This document shows, piece after piece, positions 16,412 to 24,867 of a DNA stretch of 45,109 nucleotides. Origin of the DNA: a bacterium (GTDB taxonomy: Bacteria; SAR324; XYD2-FULL-50-16); NCBI GenBank assembly GCA_018830885.1, contig JAHJRI010000028.1, forward strand, positions 1-45,109, read 5' to 3'. How positions within the stretch are numbered: the first letter of the stretch is position 1; each line of letters opens with the position of its first letter. The notes under the pieces are model-generated. The model ran no database searches and was not told the DNA's origin. It saw only the letters and a list, made by a program, of their open reading frames with translations. The translations under genes were made by a program, and so were the position numbers.

Positions 16412-17779
16412 ATGAAAAGAGGAAATAGAATCATTGCCATCATCGTCTCATTACTTCTGGTTTCGTGCAGTTTCGGTTCGAAACCGGAACCCATTACCGA
16501 AGCAAACTTCCTGACACTGGCAGATGTGACAGGCAGGGGAACCCTCAGAGAAGACTCACCGGATGTGAGGGTCATTAATGTCAAGTCCAAGGCATTTATC
16601 AAGGTGAATGATATTCGGGCAGCCAAGCAGAAAGCAATGGAAAATGCCGCTGTGACAGCGGTGGAAACCATGGTCCGGGAACTGATGTCTGCCGAAGACT
16701 ATAATCGGCGGTATGAGGAAATTGAGCGGTATTTTTCCAAGAACATTGATAAATATATTGTTGATCGTCAGGTTAACGGTGAAAAAAAGATCTATCTGGA
16801 CCAGTTTTATGGCGTCTCCGCTTCGTTTAAGGTCAACCGCCAGGAGGTTCTGGTCGCGCTGCAGAAAGACCTGAGAATTATTGATGCCAGCGGCAGCGCT
16901 CTGGTAACGGTCGTGACCAGTCGCAAGGACCTGGATCTGTCGTCCATTGGATTTCGTTTCTCTGATATTGAAGATTCCCTGATGAATCAGATTCAAACCG
17001 ATCTCAATCAGCGGGGACTCAAAGCACTGGACTACAGAAACGCAGTCGCCTCTATGCAGTCGGATCCGAAGATGAAGGATGCCTTATCAAAACTATCCAA
17101 ACAGCAGTTTATGGCGATGGTGGCCGGCAGCAAGGCTGGTGACACAATCCTGGACAAACAGTTGCAGGATGCTGAAGCGTTCTATTCAACCGGCCTGACG
17201 ATGTTGAAACAAATTGCCAAGATCGTGGTGGAAGTGAATATCATGTCTGTCAGCAAAACCGGTGACAGCATGGTACTGAACCTTAATGTCACAGCCAAAA
17301 ATATCTCGGTGGGATCCGGGGGTGCATTTGCCAATACCATTGTACAGGTCGCCAGACGCGCTGGTCCCAACACGGATGATTCGGCCATGTTGACCGGTCT
17401 GATCAAGGATGCGTACGAGGATATGAACCGATCCTTTATTCCCCAGATCATTAAGGAGATGTCAAGCATTGATGTGGGCGGTGACAAGCTGGTTCGGTAT
17501 GAACTGGTCATGAAAGGATATACCAGCTCCGATTTCCGGACGATCAGAAAGCTGATCGAAAATGCACAGACGGATGGATTTCGCTTTATCAATTTCGATA
17601 ATACCCTCAAGGACGCCAAACCATCCATCAATCAGATATTTGTGCGCTATGCCGGCAAAACATCACGCCTGTCGGATACCGTTCTTGATTTACTGGATGG
17701 CAGCAAACTGTCCGCATCAGAACCGATTATTGCACCTGGTCTGACCGACCTGGTTTTTGAGAAAGTTATGCCGAAATAG
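16412..17779 (+). CDS. Outer-membrane-type lipoprotein, FlgT/LPP20-like, first gene of envelope cluster
   Basis: A 455 aa protein. The signal peptide MKRGNRIIAIIVSLLLVSC gives a lipobox with Cys19 followed by Ser, consistent with outer-membrane sorting. The frame is open to 16292, but the ATG at 16412 has GAGGG 4 nt upstream and opens the signal peptide. After it, RAAKQKAMENAAVTAVETMV followed by YIVDRQVNGEKKIYLDQFYGVSASFKV resembles the N-terminal alpha/beta module of FlgT- and LPP20-type envelope lipoproteins (inference by pattern). The C-terminal part (SDFRTIRKLIE...NQIFVRYAGKTSRLSD) looks like a second copy of a small alpha/beta domain. No enzyme motif seen. It leads a same-strand run of five exported proteins. 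Confidence 0.8.
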   Translation: MKRGNRIIAIIVSLLLVSCSFGSKPEPITEANFLTLADVTGRGTLREDSPDVRVINVKSKAFIKVNDIRAAKQKAMENAAVTAVETMVRELMSAEDYNRRYEEIERYFSKNIDKYIVDRQVNGEKKIYLDQFYGVSASFKVNRQEVLVALQKDLRIIDASGSALVTVVTSRKDLDLSSIGFRFSDIEDSLMNQIQTDLNQRGLKALDYRNAVASMQSDPKMKDALSKLSKQQFMAMVAGSKAGDTILDKQLQDAEAFYSTGLTMLKQIAKIVVEVNIMSVSKTGDSMVLNLNVTAKNISVGSGGAFANTIVQVARRAGPNTDDSAMLTGLIKDAYEDMNRSFIPQIIKEMSSIDVGGDKLVRYELVMKGYTSSDFRTIRKLIENAQTDGFRFINFDNTLKDAKPSINQIFVRYAGKTSRLSDTVLDLLDGSKLSASEPIIAPGLTDLVFEKVMPK

Positions 17780-17830
17780 GCTGGATTGCTCCATTTTGAC
17801 CACTGAACTCACGAAGAGACCGAGGCCGCT

Positions 17831-18700
17831 ATGAAAATCAAGTATATGAAAAAAATCCTGATCCTGATTCTCGCATCACTGGTCGTCATCACCGGATGTT
17901 CCAGTATCGACAAAGCAAAATCCCTGTATCAGAAAGGGCAGACCGAAAAAGCACTGAAGATGGCCCAGGGTCTGCTGGATGATGATGAGGACCAAAAAAC
18001 CCGTCTGTCAGCCATCGCACTGATTGGGGAAATCGGTGGCGACAGGGCCGGCGAAATTCTGATGCCCGTTCTGGATGACCCGGATATGCCTGTTAAAAAC
18101 GCCGCCATCAAAACCATCGGGAAAATAGGGTATGCCCCTGCTTCTGAAAAACTGCTGAGCATTGCTCTGTCTTCAAAAGGGGACACTTTTGAGGCAGCGG
18201 CCGGCGCTATCCGGGATATTGGCTCTCCCGCCATCGACCTGTTGGTAAAAGGGTTGACCCTGGCTGATGATGCTGCTGAAAAGGAACGCTACAAAAAGCT
18301 GATGCTGGCCGTTGGACCCAGTGTTACGTCGAGTATCACCAAAAATCTGCGAGGAAAAACCTATTTTGAAAATCGGACCAATTTTGAACTGCTGGTTGCC
18401 TTTAAAAGCCCTGAAGTGGCTGAATGGCTTTTGAAGGAGATTGGCAACGATGAAGTTGCAGATAATATCATGGAAGGGTTGGTAAAACTGGGCAGTCGTG
18501 CTGTTTCCCCTGTGACTGAGAAGTTGAGGGATTTGCCACCTGGAGAGGAAAACACGACCGTGCGGATTCGACTGATTGTTGTTCTCGGTCAACTGAAAGC
18601 AAAAGAGGCTGTGGGGTTACTTGAAAATCTGACCCGGGATAACAGTGATAGAGTCCGAGATGCAGCTGATTTGGCCTTGAGGAGAATCAGAGGCTTCTAG
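17831..18700 (+). CDS. HEAT-repeat lipoprotein
   Basis: A 289 aa protein. Lipobox VVITGC with Cys23 followed by Ser. The ATG at 17831 is preferred since GAGG precedes it by 5 nt; the Met five codons later has no SD. After a short helical segment that may be TPR-like (SLYQKGQTEKALKMAQGLL) the rest is HEAT/armadillo-type helical repeats: RLSAIALIGEIGGDRAGEIL, VKNAAIKTIGKIGYAPASEKL, DTFEAAAGAIRDIGSPAIDLL, and a last one near the end (VRDAADLALRRI). Such solenoids bind other proteins, so it is probably a scaffold in the same envelope complex (inference). It starts 51 nt after the previous stop. Confidence 0.85.
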   Translation: MKIKYMKKILILILASLVVITGCSSIDKAKSLYQKGQTEKALKMAQGLLDDDEDQKTRLSAIALIGEIGGDRAGEILMPVLDDPDMPVKNAAIKTIGKIGYAPASEKLLSIALSSKGDTFEAAAGAIRDIGSPAIDLLVKGLTLADDAAEKERYKKLMLAVGPSVTSSITKNLRGKTYFENRTNFELLVAFKSPEVAEWLLKEIGNDEVADNIMEGLVKLGSRAVSPVTEKLRDLPPGEENTTVRIRLIVVLGQLKAKEAVGLLENLTRDNSDRVRDAADLALRRIRGF

Positions 18701-18744
18701 ACACCTCCTGATGGCAATATCGTTAAAGAGAAGAGGAGAGCGCA

Positions 18745-19992
18745 ATGAGATTCAAAAACGGATACCGGGCAATCGGCCTGCTGCTTTTGTCGGTTTTTTC
18801 CATGTTCGGGGCCCTGCAGGCAGCTCAGTTTCAAGTCCAGAGACCTGGAAAGCTCAACATCCCGCGGAACATAAAGAAGGTATTCATCGATCCGGGGAGT
18901 ATTAACGACGCTGCGGACAAACTCGGTTTGAAATCTGAGGTCATCCTCACGCTGAAACGCCGACTGAATGAAATGGGACGCTTCGAGTTGATTGTCGGTC
19001 CACCTCGGGATATCGATCCAAACCGGGAAACCATCGCGATCATCCAAGGGGATGTGATCAGTGGCGGTGAGATTGATCAGGGACAGTTAACGGAGAAAGC
19101 GGAATGCCGCGGGGGCGTTTCAGGTCTGGTTGGCGCAGGGACCGCTGGAAGCACTTCCAACCAGGGAATCACCTTCAGTCGCAGGGGGATGTTATGCAAA
19201 CTCCCGACGATGGAGTCCAGACTTGTGGAATCCGGACTCTCCGCCGGTCTCAGTCTGCTCGGGGTTCAGGAGTTCCCCCGCTATGACGAGGTCATCCGTG
19301 TATACAAATTCAAGAACCTGTCTCTCTTTGCACAAGTCAATCTGAGTTTTACCCAGATCGGCACTCAGCGGGAAACCCTGACCATTCGCTCTGATGCGGC
19401 CAGTTTCAGCCGGCATGCAGTCGCACCTGGTTCCTATCACAACGTCAGGGAGTCCGGCGACAATGCCCCGCTGATCTGGCTCTGGTTCCGTATCACACCC
19501 ATTGCACCGGTTATTATCCGGGAAATCGGGGTGGTCAGAGCAACCAATCCCGATTCATTTCCCGCTCAATGGTATGACATCGTAGCACCAGATGTTCGGG
19601 ATATTGATCCGAATGAGAAGAAAGCCGTTTTGTCAAAACTGGTCAACAAATCCCTGGATCAATTTATTCAGACAATATCCCCCTATCAGGTTGTCATTGA
19701 GACAGAGCTGGCCTCCGGCGGAAACAGTGCCGCCCAGAAAATGATTGCCGCGGGCCGCTATCTGGAAGCCAGGGAAATTCTCGGCAGGCCCTCGAACGCC
19801 GATGACCTTTACAATCTCGGTCTGACCTACGAAGCAGGGGCCGTGACCGTTGAAGATTATGAAGATGCACTGCGGTTCTACAGCGACGCGTTGGCCAAAC
19901 AACCGAATTCCAGGTTATTTGCCCAGGGGATCGGCCGTATGGAACTTCAGTTGCGGGTATACAGAAACGTCAGCAGGAAGGTGATCAATTGA
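18745..19992 (+). CDS. Secreted CsgG-like/TPR protein, cluster paralogue A
   Basis: A 415 aa protein. Signal peptide with an AxA-type end (GALQAAQ) and no lipobox, so it is probably periplasmic or released rather than lipidated. SD GGAG lies 6 nt before ATG. The mature start FQVQRPGKLNIPRNIKKVFI parallels the next two proteins. The middle has small beta-rich segments, including IAIIQGDVISGG and a Gly-rich GLVGAGTAGSTSN. The C-terminal 90 residues are TPR-like (AAQKMIAAGRYLEAREIL, DDLYNLGLTYEA, DALRFYSDALAKQPNSRLFAQGIGRME). The layout recalls CsgG/LpoB-type proteins; the match is by pattern, so treat the function as unknown. It begins 44 nt after the HEAT protein. Confidence 0.8.
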   Translation: MRFKNGYRAIGLLLLSVFSMFGALQAAQFQVQRPGKLNIPRNIKKVFIDPGSINDAADKLGLKSEVILTLKRRLNEMGRFELIVGPPRDIDPNRETIAIIQGDVISGGEIDQGQLTEKAECRGGVSGLVGAGTAGSTSNQGITFSRRGMLCKLPTMESRLVESGLSAGLSLLGVQEFPRYDEVIRVYKFKNLSLFAQVNLSFTQIGTQRETLTIRSDAASFSRHAVAPGSYHNVRESGDNAPLIWLWFRITPIAPVIIREIGVVRATNPDSFPAQWYDIVAPDVRDIDPNEKKAVLSKLVNKSLDQFIQTISPYQVVIETELASGGNSAAQKMIAAGRYLEAREILGRPSNADDLYNLGLTYEAGAVTVEDYEDALRFYSDALAKQPNSRLFAQGIGRMELQLRVYRNVSRKVIN

Positions 19993-20071
19993 ACCCATCC
20001 CCTTTCTGCAGATTGCAGGCACCATCCATGTCCTGCACGACGGAATGAATCAAGGAAAACGGAGTGATACT

Positions 20072-21292
20072 ATGTTCTGGCAGAGAAAAGGGAAACCCTC
20101 CATTCAGAAAGGGTCAGGGACAGGAGATGTCAACCTCGGGCGAAAATGTCTGAAACCTGCCCTGATCATCGGCCTGCTGCTCATCCTGATCTCAGGCTGC
20201 GCCCCCAAGGTTCGCTTGACAGTTACCCAGCCCGCAGAGGTCGACACAACCAGAATCAGAAAGGTTGCGATCGGCAGTTTTGAAGTCGTATCCGTCAACC
20301 AGGTGTTCAAGGTGGAGCGAAACGGACAGTGGCAGATAAAAAATGTCGGTCTGAACCAGGAGCAGCAGCAAGCTCTCAGCAATCAGATCCGGGCCAGAGT
20401 CGTCAACCTCCTCTCGACCACACCTTATTTTCAGTTGGTTTATACGGACGAATTCAGAAAGCTGGAAAATGACGAGGCCTTGCAGAAACTTATCGCGGCA
20501 GGCGGTTACCGGACATCCGAGATCGATGCCGTGATCAACGGCCGCATCTGGCTGGATGTGACCCGGATCGACAGCTCGGAAATCGACAAGGTAGAACTGG
20601 AGTTCGTCGAGGGGGGACGGGAAAATTCATTTAACTATACTTTACAGACGCTGGTCTACTGGCCGTTTAAAAGCATCAGCGGAACACTGGCCCTTGAGAT
20701 GAAACTGACACGATTGAATCCAAATGAAATTGTCTCTGTCAGCTTCGACACCCGCAAAGCCAGTTATAAACTGGGCGGAAAGCCTGCCAGCCTGAAGGAA
20801 CAGGTTGCAGCCGGGTTTCAAGCCGCCGGTTCAACGCTGGCTGGCGCTCAAACAGACCAGAAGGAATCGTCTGCCATTGAAGAGTCGAGTCTTGTTCTGC
20901 CAAACTTTAACCAGCTGGTCGCGGACCTGTCCGAATCGATCGCCGCCCAGTTCGCGCGCCGAATTGCTGTAACCCAGATGGATGTTTCTTACCCGCTGGC
21001 CACGGGAGGAAATCCCACGGCCAGGCTTCTGATCGAAGCTGGGGCCTATGAAAAGGCGATCGAGATCCTGAACAACACGTTGAACAGGGCCAGGGAAAAG
21101 AACCCGGACGATATTTACAACCTGGGGCTCTGTTATGAAGCCACCGGCGATTTCGGTATCGCACTGGTCACATACAACGAAGCCACCGCCATCGACCCGA
21201 AGAACCTGATATATGCCCAGGGAATCGGTCGTATCGAACGCTTAAAAAGAGAGAAACGCCGGGTAGCAGATCAACTGGTCCGGAGAAATTAG
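20072..21292 (+). CDS. CsgG-like/TPR lipoprotein, cluster paralogue B
   Basis: A 406 aa protein. Start at the ATG at 20072: GGAG lies 7 nt upstream, while the ATG nine codons earlier has none at proper distance. A long n-region precedes the hydrophobic segment and lipobox LISGC (Cys43, then Ala). The mature start VRLTVTQPAEVDTTRIRKVAIGSFEVV matches the CsgG/LpoB-style strand seen in its two neighbours. The middle holds INGRIWLDVTRIDSSEID and SGTLALEMKLTRLNPNEI. The C-terminus is TPR-like (PTARLLIEAGAYEKAIEIL, DDIYNLGLCYEATGDF, YAQGIGRIERL). The YAQGIGR motif is shared almost exactly with paralogue A. Confidence 0.82.
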   Translation: MFWQRKGKPSIQKGSGTGDVNLGRKCLKPALIIGLLLILISGCAPKVRLTVTQPAEVDTTRIRKVAIGSFEVVSVNQVFKVERNGQWQIKNVGLNQEQQQALSNQIRARVVNLLSTTPYFQLVYTDEFRKLENDEALQKLIAAGGYRTSEIDAVINGRIWLDVTRIDSSEIDKVELEFVEGGRENSFNYTLQTLVYWPFKSISGTLALEMKLTRLNPNEIVSVSFDTRKASYKLGGKPASLKEQVAAGFQAAGSTLAGAQTDQKESSAIEESSLVLPNFNQLVADLSESIAAQFARRIAVTQMDVSYPLATGGNPTARLLIEAGAYEKAIEILNNTLNRAREKNPDDIYNLGLCYEATGDFGIALVTYNEATAIDPKNLIYAQGIGRIERLKREKRRVADQLVRRN

Positions 21293-21418
21293 ATGCATTT
21301 CTGAAACACCCATTTTTAGAAGTGGTTGATCAAGGGTGGTCCTGGTTTCAACGTGAGGAGGATCACCTAGAAAATAAACATCTCTGGACAACAAATCGGT
21401 AAATTGAAGGAGTTTCCA

Positions 21419-22612
21419 ATGAAATTTTCATCCTTGTTCCCTTCCAGAAACCTACTGGTCACCGTTTTATTTTTTCTGGGAGCCTGTGCACCTGAAACCA
21501 CATTTTATGTCAGGCGGCCAGCACAACTGCCAATAAAGAACATCGACAACATTGCCATCGGGAACTTTGCCGACGCAACCGGGGAGGAAATCCCACTCCC
21601 GGCAGGCCTTCAGCCTAGCCGGTTAAAGTCTCGGGGAGACCTGCAACCCGAAATAACGCGATTTACAGCCAACAAAAAGACGGCCGAATTCATCAAGTCC
21701 ATGGTGACTGCCGGTCTGGCAACTTCCGGACAGTATCGGCTGGTTGATCTCGGTCCCGGTAATGCCAGCAGTGGCGGCGTCCTGCCAGATCCCGACCGCA
21801 CCGCCATTGTTCAGGCAAAGGTCAAGTACTATGAGTTCGATGTCGAGGATGCCGAGAAGGTGTTCTATCTTCTTCTCGCAACAAAAGGGGGACTGAACCT
21901 CAGGGATCAGGCGATCCTGATGGCCACCCGGCAGGGGATCATTGCCGCAGCGGAACGGGACCAGAAAGGATTTCAGGTGAGTACCCCCTATATTGAAAAA
22001 GTTGCCGCACTGGAAGTGGAGTTTGATATGATCCGGCAATCCAATGGGGAAAAAATAGTTGAAACCCAGCGCTATCGGGCATACGAAACCCGGAAATGGG
22101 GGGGTAATCCGGACACCTCCCATTTACCCCCATCACTGAAAGAGATCATTATTGTCGAGTATCAGAAGAACGAATCACTGGCTGACACGCTCAAAACCAG
22201 CGTTGCTGACCTCAAGCTGGCGTTGCTGGACCCCGAGGTGTACCTGGCCCGAGGCGGTAAACTCAGAAGCGACAAGTCGGTCGTTAAAAATCCGCTTGAG
22301 ATTCAAACAGACCTTGCCAGCCATGTTGTTGATCGCTATCTGCGGCAGATCAGCCAATATACAGAAGAGACGACACTGAAGATCGCATCGGGAGACCCCA
22401 TTGCCGTCAATTATTTAAAAGGTAATGCCTACGAGAAAGCGATCAATCGTCTGGAAAATATTCCCCGCTCGGAGGAGGACGCCTTCAATCTGGCACTGGC
22501 CTATGAGTCAATCGCGGAAAATAACCAGGCGGCAAAATATTATCAGGAAGCGCTGAACAAAAACCCGGGTAATAAAACATACCAGGAGGCCCTGAAAAGG
22601 GTTCGGGAATAA
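21419..22612 (+). CDS. CsgG-like/TPR lipoprotein, cluster paralogue C
   Basis: A 397 aa protein. Start at the ATG at 21419 with GAAGGAG 6 nt before it. Lipobox FFLGAC (Cys23, then Ala). The mature region begins TTFYVRRPAQLPIKNIDNIAIGNF, again the same opening as paralogues A and B. It has a beta-rich middle (VQAKVKYYEFDVEDAEKVFY; LEVEFDMIRQSNGEKIVETQRYRAY) and a TPR-like end (AVNYLKGNAYEKAINRL, EDAFNLALAYESIAEN, AAKYYQEALNKNPGNKTY). The next gene starts 8 nt after its stop. Likely a component of the same envelope assembly as A and B; function unknown. Confidence 0.82.
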   Translation: MKFSSLFPSRNLLVTVLFFLGACAPETTFYVRRPAQLPIKNIDNIAIGNFADATGEEIPLPAGLQPSRLKSRGDLQPEITRFTANKKTAEFIKSMVTAGLATSGQYRLVDLGPGNASSGGVLPDPDRTAIVQAKVKYYEFDVEDAEKVFYLLLATKGGLNLRDQAILMATRQGIIAAAERDQKGFQVSTPYIEKVAALEVEFDMIRQSNGEKIVETQRYRAYETRKWGGNPDTSHLPPSLKEIIIVEYQKNESLADTLKTSVADLKLALLDPEVYLARGGKLRSDKSVVKNPLEIQTDLASHVVDRYLRQISQYTEETTLKIASGDPIAVNYLKGNAYEKAINRLENIPRSEEDAFNLALAYESIAENNQAAKYYQEALNKNPGNKTYQEALKRVRE

Positions 22613-22620
22613 CAGGAACA

Positions 22621-23265
22621 ATGGGAATAAAACCGTATCAGACCTATCTGTTCGATGCAGATGGCACCTTACTGAACACTGCCGAACTGATTTTTCAGAC
22701 CTTTTTGTACATATGTGAAAAATATGGCGGTTTTACGATTGAACGATCCCGGGTTACAGGCGATATCGGGCAACCCCTTGTGCGGCAGATCCAGCTTTAT
22801 CTGGGCCAGCTGCCGGAAGCTGAATTGACGCCCATCCTGGCAGACTACAGAGATTATCAGCTGGGAATTTACCAGGACTATCTTTCCGTTTTCCCGGGAG
22901 TTGAGGAGACCCTGCGGCAACTGAAGAAACGGGGAAAGGGGCTGGCCATTGTGACGTCACGAAAACTGGAAACCACAGAGATCTATCTCAAAACCGGCAG
23001 ACTTTACGACTTTTTCGATGCGATCATCACGCCCGAATCCACCCTGGATCACAAACCCCACCCGGCGCCCGCACTCAAGGCACTGGAGATGATCAACGGA
23101 AACAGCCGGGATGCATTGTTTGTCGGCGATGCCCATTTCGATATTGAATGCGGCCAGCAGGCGGGGATGGATACCGCACTGGTTTCCTGGAGCCTGAACA
23201 AACCGGATTCGATCCAACCGCCCCCCACTTATATTATTCAAGAGATGACCGATCTGCTGAACTGA
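22621..23265 (+). CDS. HAD-family phosphatase (phosphoglycolate phosphatase/PpaX-like)
   Basis: A 214 aa cytoplasmic protein. Motif I FDADGTLLNT, helical cap, motif II IVTSRK, motif III DHKPHPAPAL (Lys) and motif IV FVGDAHFDIECGQQAG: a complete subfamily IA phosphatase. Typical substrates of such enzymes are phosphoglycolate, pyrophosphate or sugar phosphates; none can be chosen here. SD AGGA lies 3 nt before ATG. It starts 8 nt after the paralogue C lipoprotein, so it is transcribed with that cluster though probably not part of its envelope function. Confidence 0.88.
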   Translation: MGIKPYQTYLFDADGTLLNTAELIFQTFLYICEKYGGFTIERSRVTGDIGQPLVRQIQLYLGQLPEAELTPILADYRDYQLGIYQDYLSVFPGVEETLRQLKKRGKGLAIVTSRKLETTEIYLKTGRLYDFFDAIITPESTLDHKPHPAPALKALEMINGNSRDALFVGDAHFDIECGQQAGMDTALVSWSLNKPDSIQPPPTYIIQEMTDLLN

Positions 23266-23463
23266 CGGCGATCTGTGGATTCATGACGGATGGCTGATCA
23301 GTCCTCTCGACAGTCGGTCACCCGATCCCAGGGGAACAAGACGGCAAAACCTGTGGACAGCAGGCAGGTTGACCCTTTCCAACCGGTAATGCCTGTTCAG
23401 AAGACCGGGAACGATAAATAGAGGGTCTGATCAAGATTCTCCGGAACAGGAGGCGTTTCAAAT

Positions 23464-24036
23464 TTGAAAAAACGATGCGACTGGGCGGGAAATGACCCGC
23501 TCTATGTAGATTATCATGACCGGGAATGGGGCGTGCCAGTCAGGGATGAGCAGAAACTGTTCGAGTTCTTGACCCTGGAAGGTTTCCAGGCCGGGTTGAG
23601 CTGGCTGACGATTCTCAGGAAGCGGGAAAATTTCCGGGCGGCACTGGATGAATTTGACTACCACCGGATTGTTCATTACGATGAAGCAAAAATAAACGCC
23701 CTGCTGAACGATGCCGGGATCATCCGTAACCAGGCCAAGGTCAGGGCCGTGGTGAGCAATGCCCGGGCCTTTCTGGAAACACAGCAGACATTCGGCAGTT
23801 TCAGCGAATATATCTGGCAATTCGTCGATGGCAAACCGATTATCCATCAGTGGACATCAACCCGGGAAATTCCGGCAGAGACAGCACTGTCCAAAACAAT
23901 CAGCAAAGATTTAAAACAGAGGGGATTCAAATTTGTGGGACCGACCATTGTGTATGCGCACATGCAGGCAACCGGAATGGTCAATGATCACCTCACCGAT
24001 TGTTTCCGTTATCGGGAGTTGACCCAGACACAATAA
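23464..24036 (+). CDS. tag: DNA-3-methyladenine glycosylase I
   Basis: A 190 aa base-excision repair enzyme that removes 3-methyladenine from alkylated DNA. The start is TTG, with GGAGG 10 nt upstream. The zinc site of the family is intact: Cys5 and His18 near the start (RCDWAGNDPLYVDYHDREWG), His176 and Cys180 near the end (DHLTDCF), at the positions known from Escherichia coli Tag. LTLEGFQAGLSWLTIL and FKFVGPTIVYAHMQATGM are family signatures. The 198 nt before it are gene-free and contain an interrupted inverted repeat (CAGGCA...TGCCTG), so it may have its own promoter. Confidence 0.96.
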   Translation: MKKRCDWAGNDPLYVDYHDREWGVPVRDEQKLFEFLTLEGFQAGLSWLTILRKRENFRAALDEFDYHRIVHYDEAKINALLNDAGIIRNQAKVRAVVSNARAFLETQQTFGSFSEYIWQFVDGKPIIHQWTSTREIPAETALSKTISKDLKQRGFKFVGPTIVYAHMQATGMVNDHLTDCFRYRELTQTQ

Positions 24037-24104
24037 AACCCTGCAAATTCAGACGACATCACTCCCTGGCGCTCTATCGGTTTTAATCCTTACGCGAGGT
24101 CTTT

Positions 24105-24770
24105 ATGCAAACTTGGATGATTCTTCTGGGATGGATTCTTTTTGCCGGCACCCATATCGGTCTAAGCACCCAGAACATTCGGTCCGGCTTAACCACCAGA
24201 ATGGGTGAAAAGGGATTTCAGGGTTTCTATTCCCTGATTGCATTGGTCACATTTGCATTCCTCATTGCTGCTTTCTATTTCACAAAATCCACCGGGGAGC
24301 GCTTCCTGGCAGCCGGCAGCGATCATCCGGCAGCGGTTTATATCTGCAATATCCTCATGCTCTTTGCCTTTATCCTGCTCTTCTCCGGGTTCACGGACCG
24401 TACGCCCATGGGTATGGTCCCCACCGAGGCCAAAGCCCGTGGCATCATCCGTATTACCCGTCACCCCATGAATATGGCATTTGCACTGTTCGGGCTGGCT
24501 CATCTGCTGACAAACCGCTTTGCGGCCGACTGGTTTTTCTACAGCGGGTTTGTCCTCTACGGCTATCTTGGCTCATATCACCAGGATAGAAAAAAAATGA
24601 GAACCGCCGGTCAACCCCTGGCTGATTTCGTAACAGAAACATCGATTTTGCCATTTGGCGCTGTCATCAGTGGCCGGCAGCCTTTCAAACCGGGTGAAAT
24701 CTCAAAAATCGGGCTCTTGCTGGGAATTATCGTTGCGATTATCGTCAGGATTCTTCATCCGTCCGTTTAA
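24105..24770 (+). CDS. NnrU-family integral membrane protein
   Basis: A 221 aa membrane protein with about five or six hydrophobic segments (near residues 5-20, 42-62, 82-102, 130-150 and 198-218). The family pattern is clear: LFAGTHIGLST at the N-terminus, FYSLIALVTF, then RGIIRITRHPMNMAFALFGLAHLLTN and the GYLGSYHQDRK segment, as in NnrU and isoprenylcysteine-methyltransferase-like proteins. NnrU was first named in nitrite/nitric oxide regulons, but the general biochemical role is poorly known. It lies 68 nt after tag and converges with the next gene. Confidence 0.87.
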   Translation: MQTWMILLGWILFAGTHIGLSTQNIRSGLTTRMGEKGFQGFYSLIALVTFAFLIAAFYFTKSTGERFLAAGSDHPAAVYICNILMLFAFILLFSGFTDRTPMGMVPTEAKARGIIRITRHPMNMAFALFGLAHLLTNRFAADWFFYSGFVLYGYLGSYHQDRKKMRTAGQPLADFVTETSILPFGAVISGRQPFKPGEISKIGLLLGIIVAIIVRILHPSV

Positions 24771-24867
24771 ACAGCCAGTCTTTGTCAGTTCCGGGTTTCC
24801 AGCAGGCATTCCGCATTCTCCAAACGAGACGCATGCATATTGTTTTTGATGGAATTGATCGGATTTC

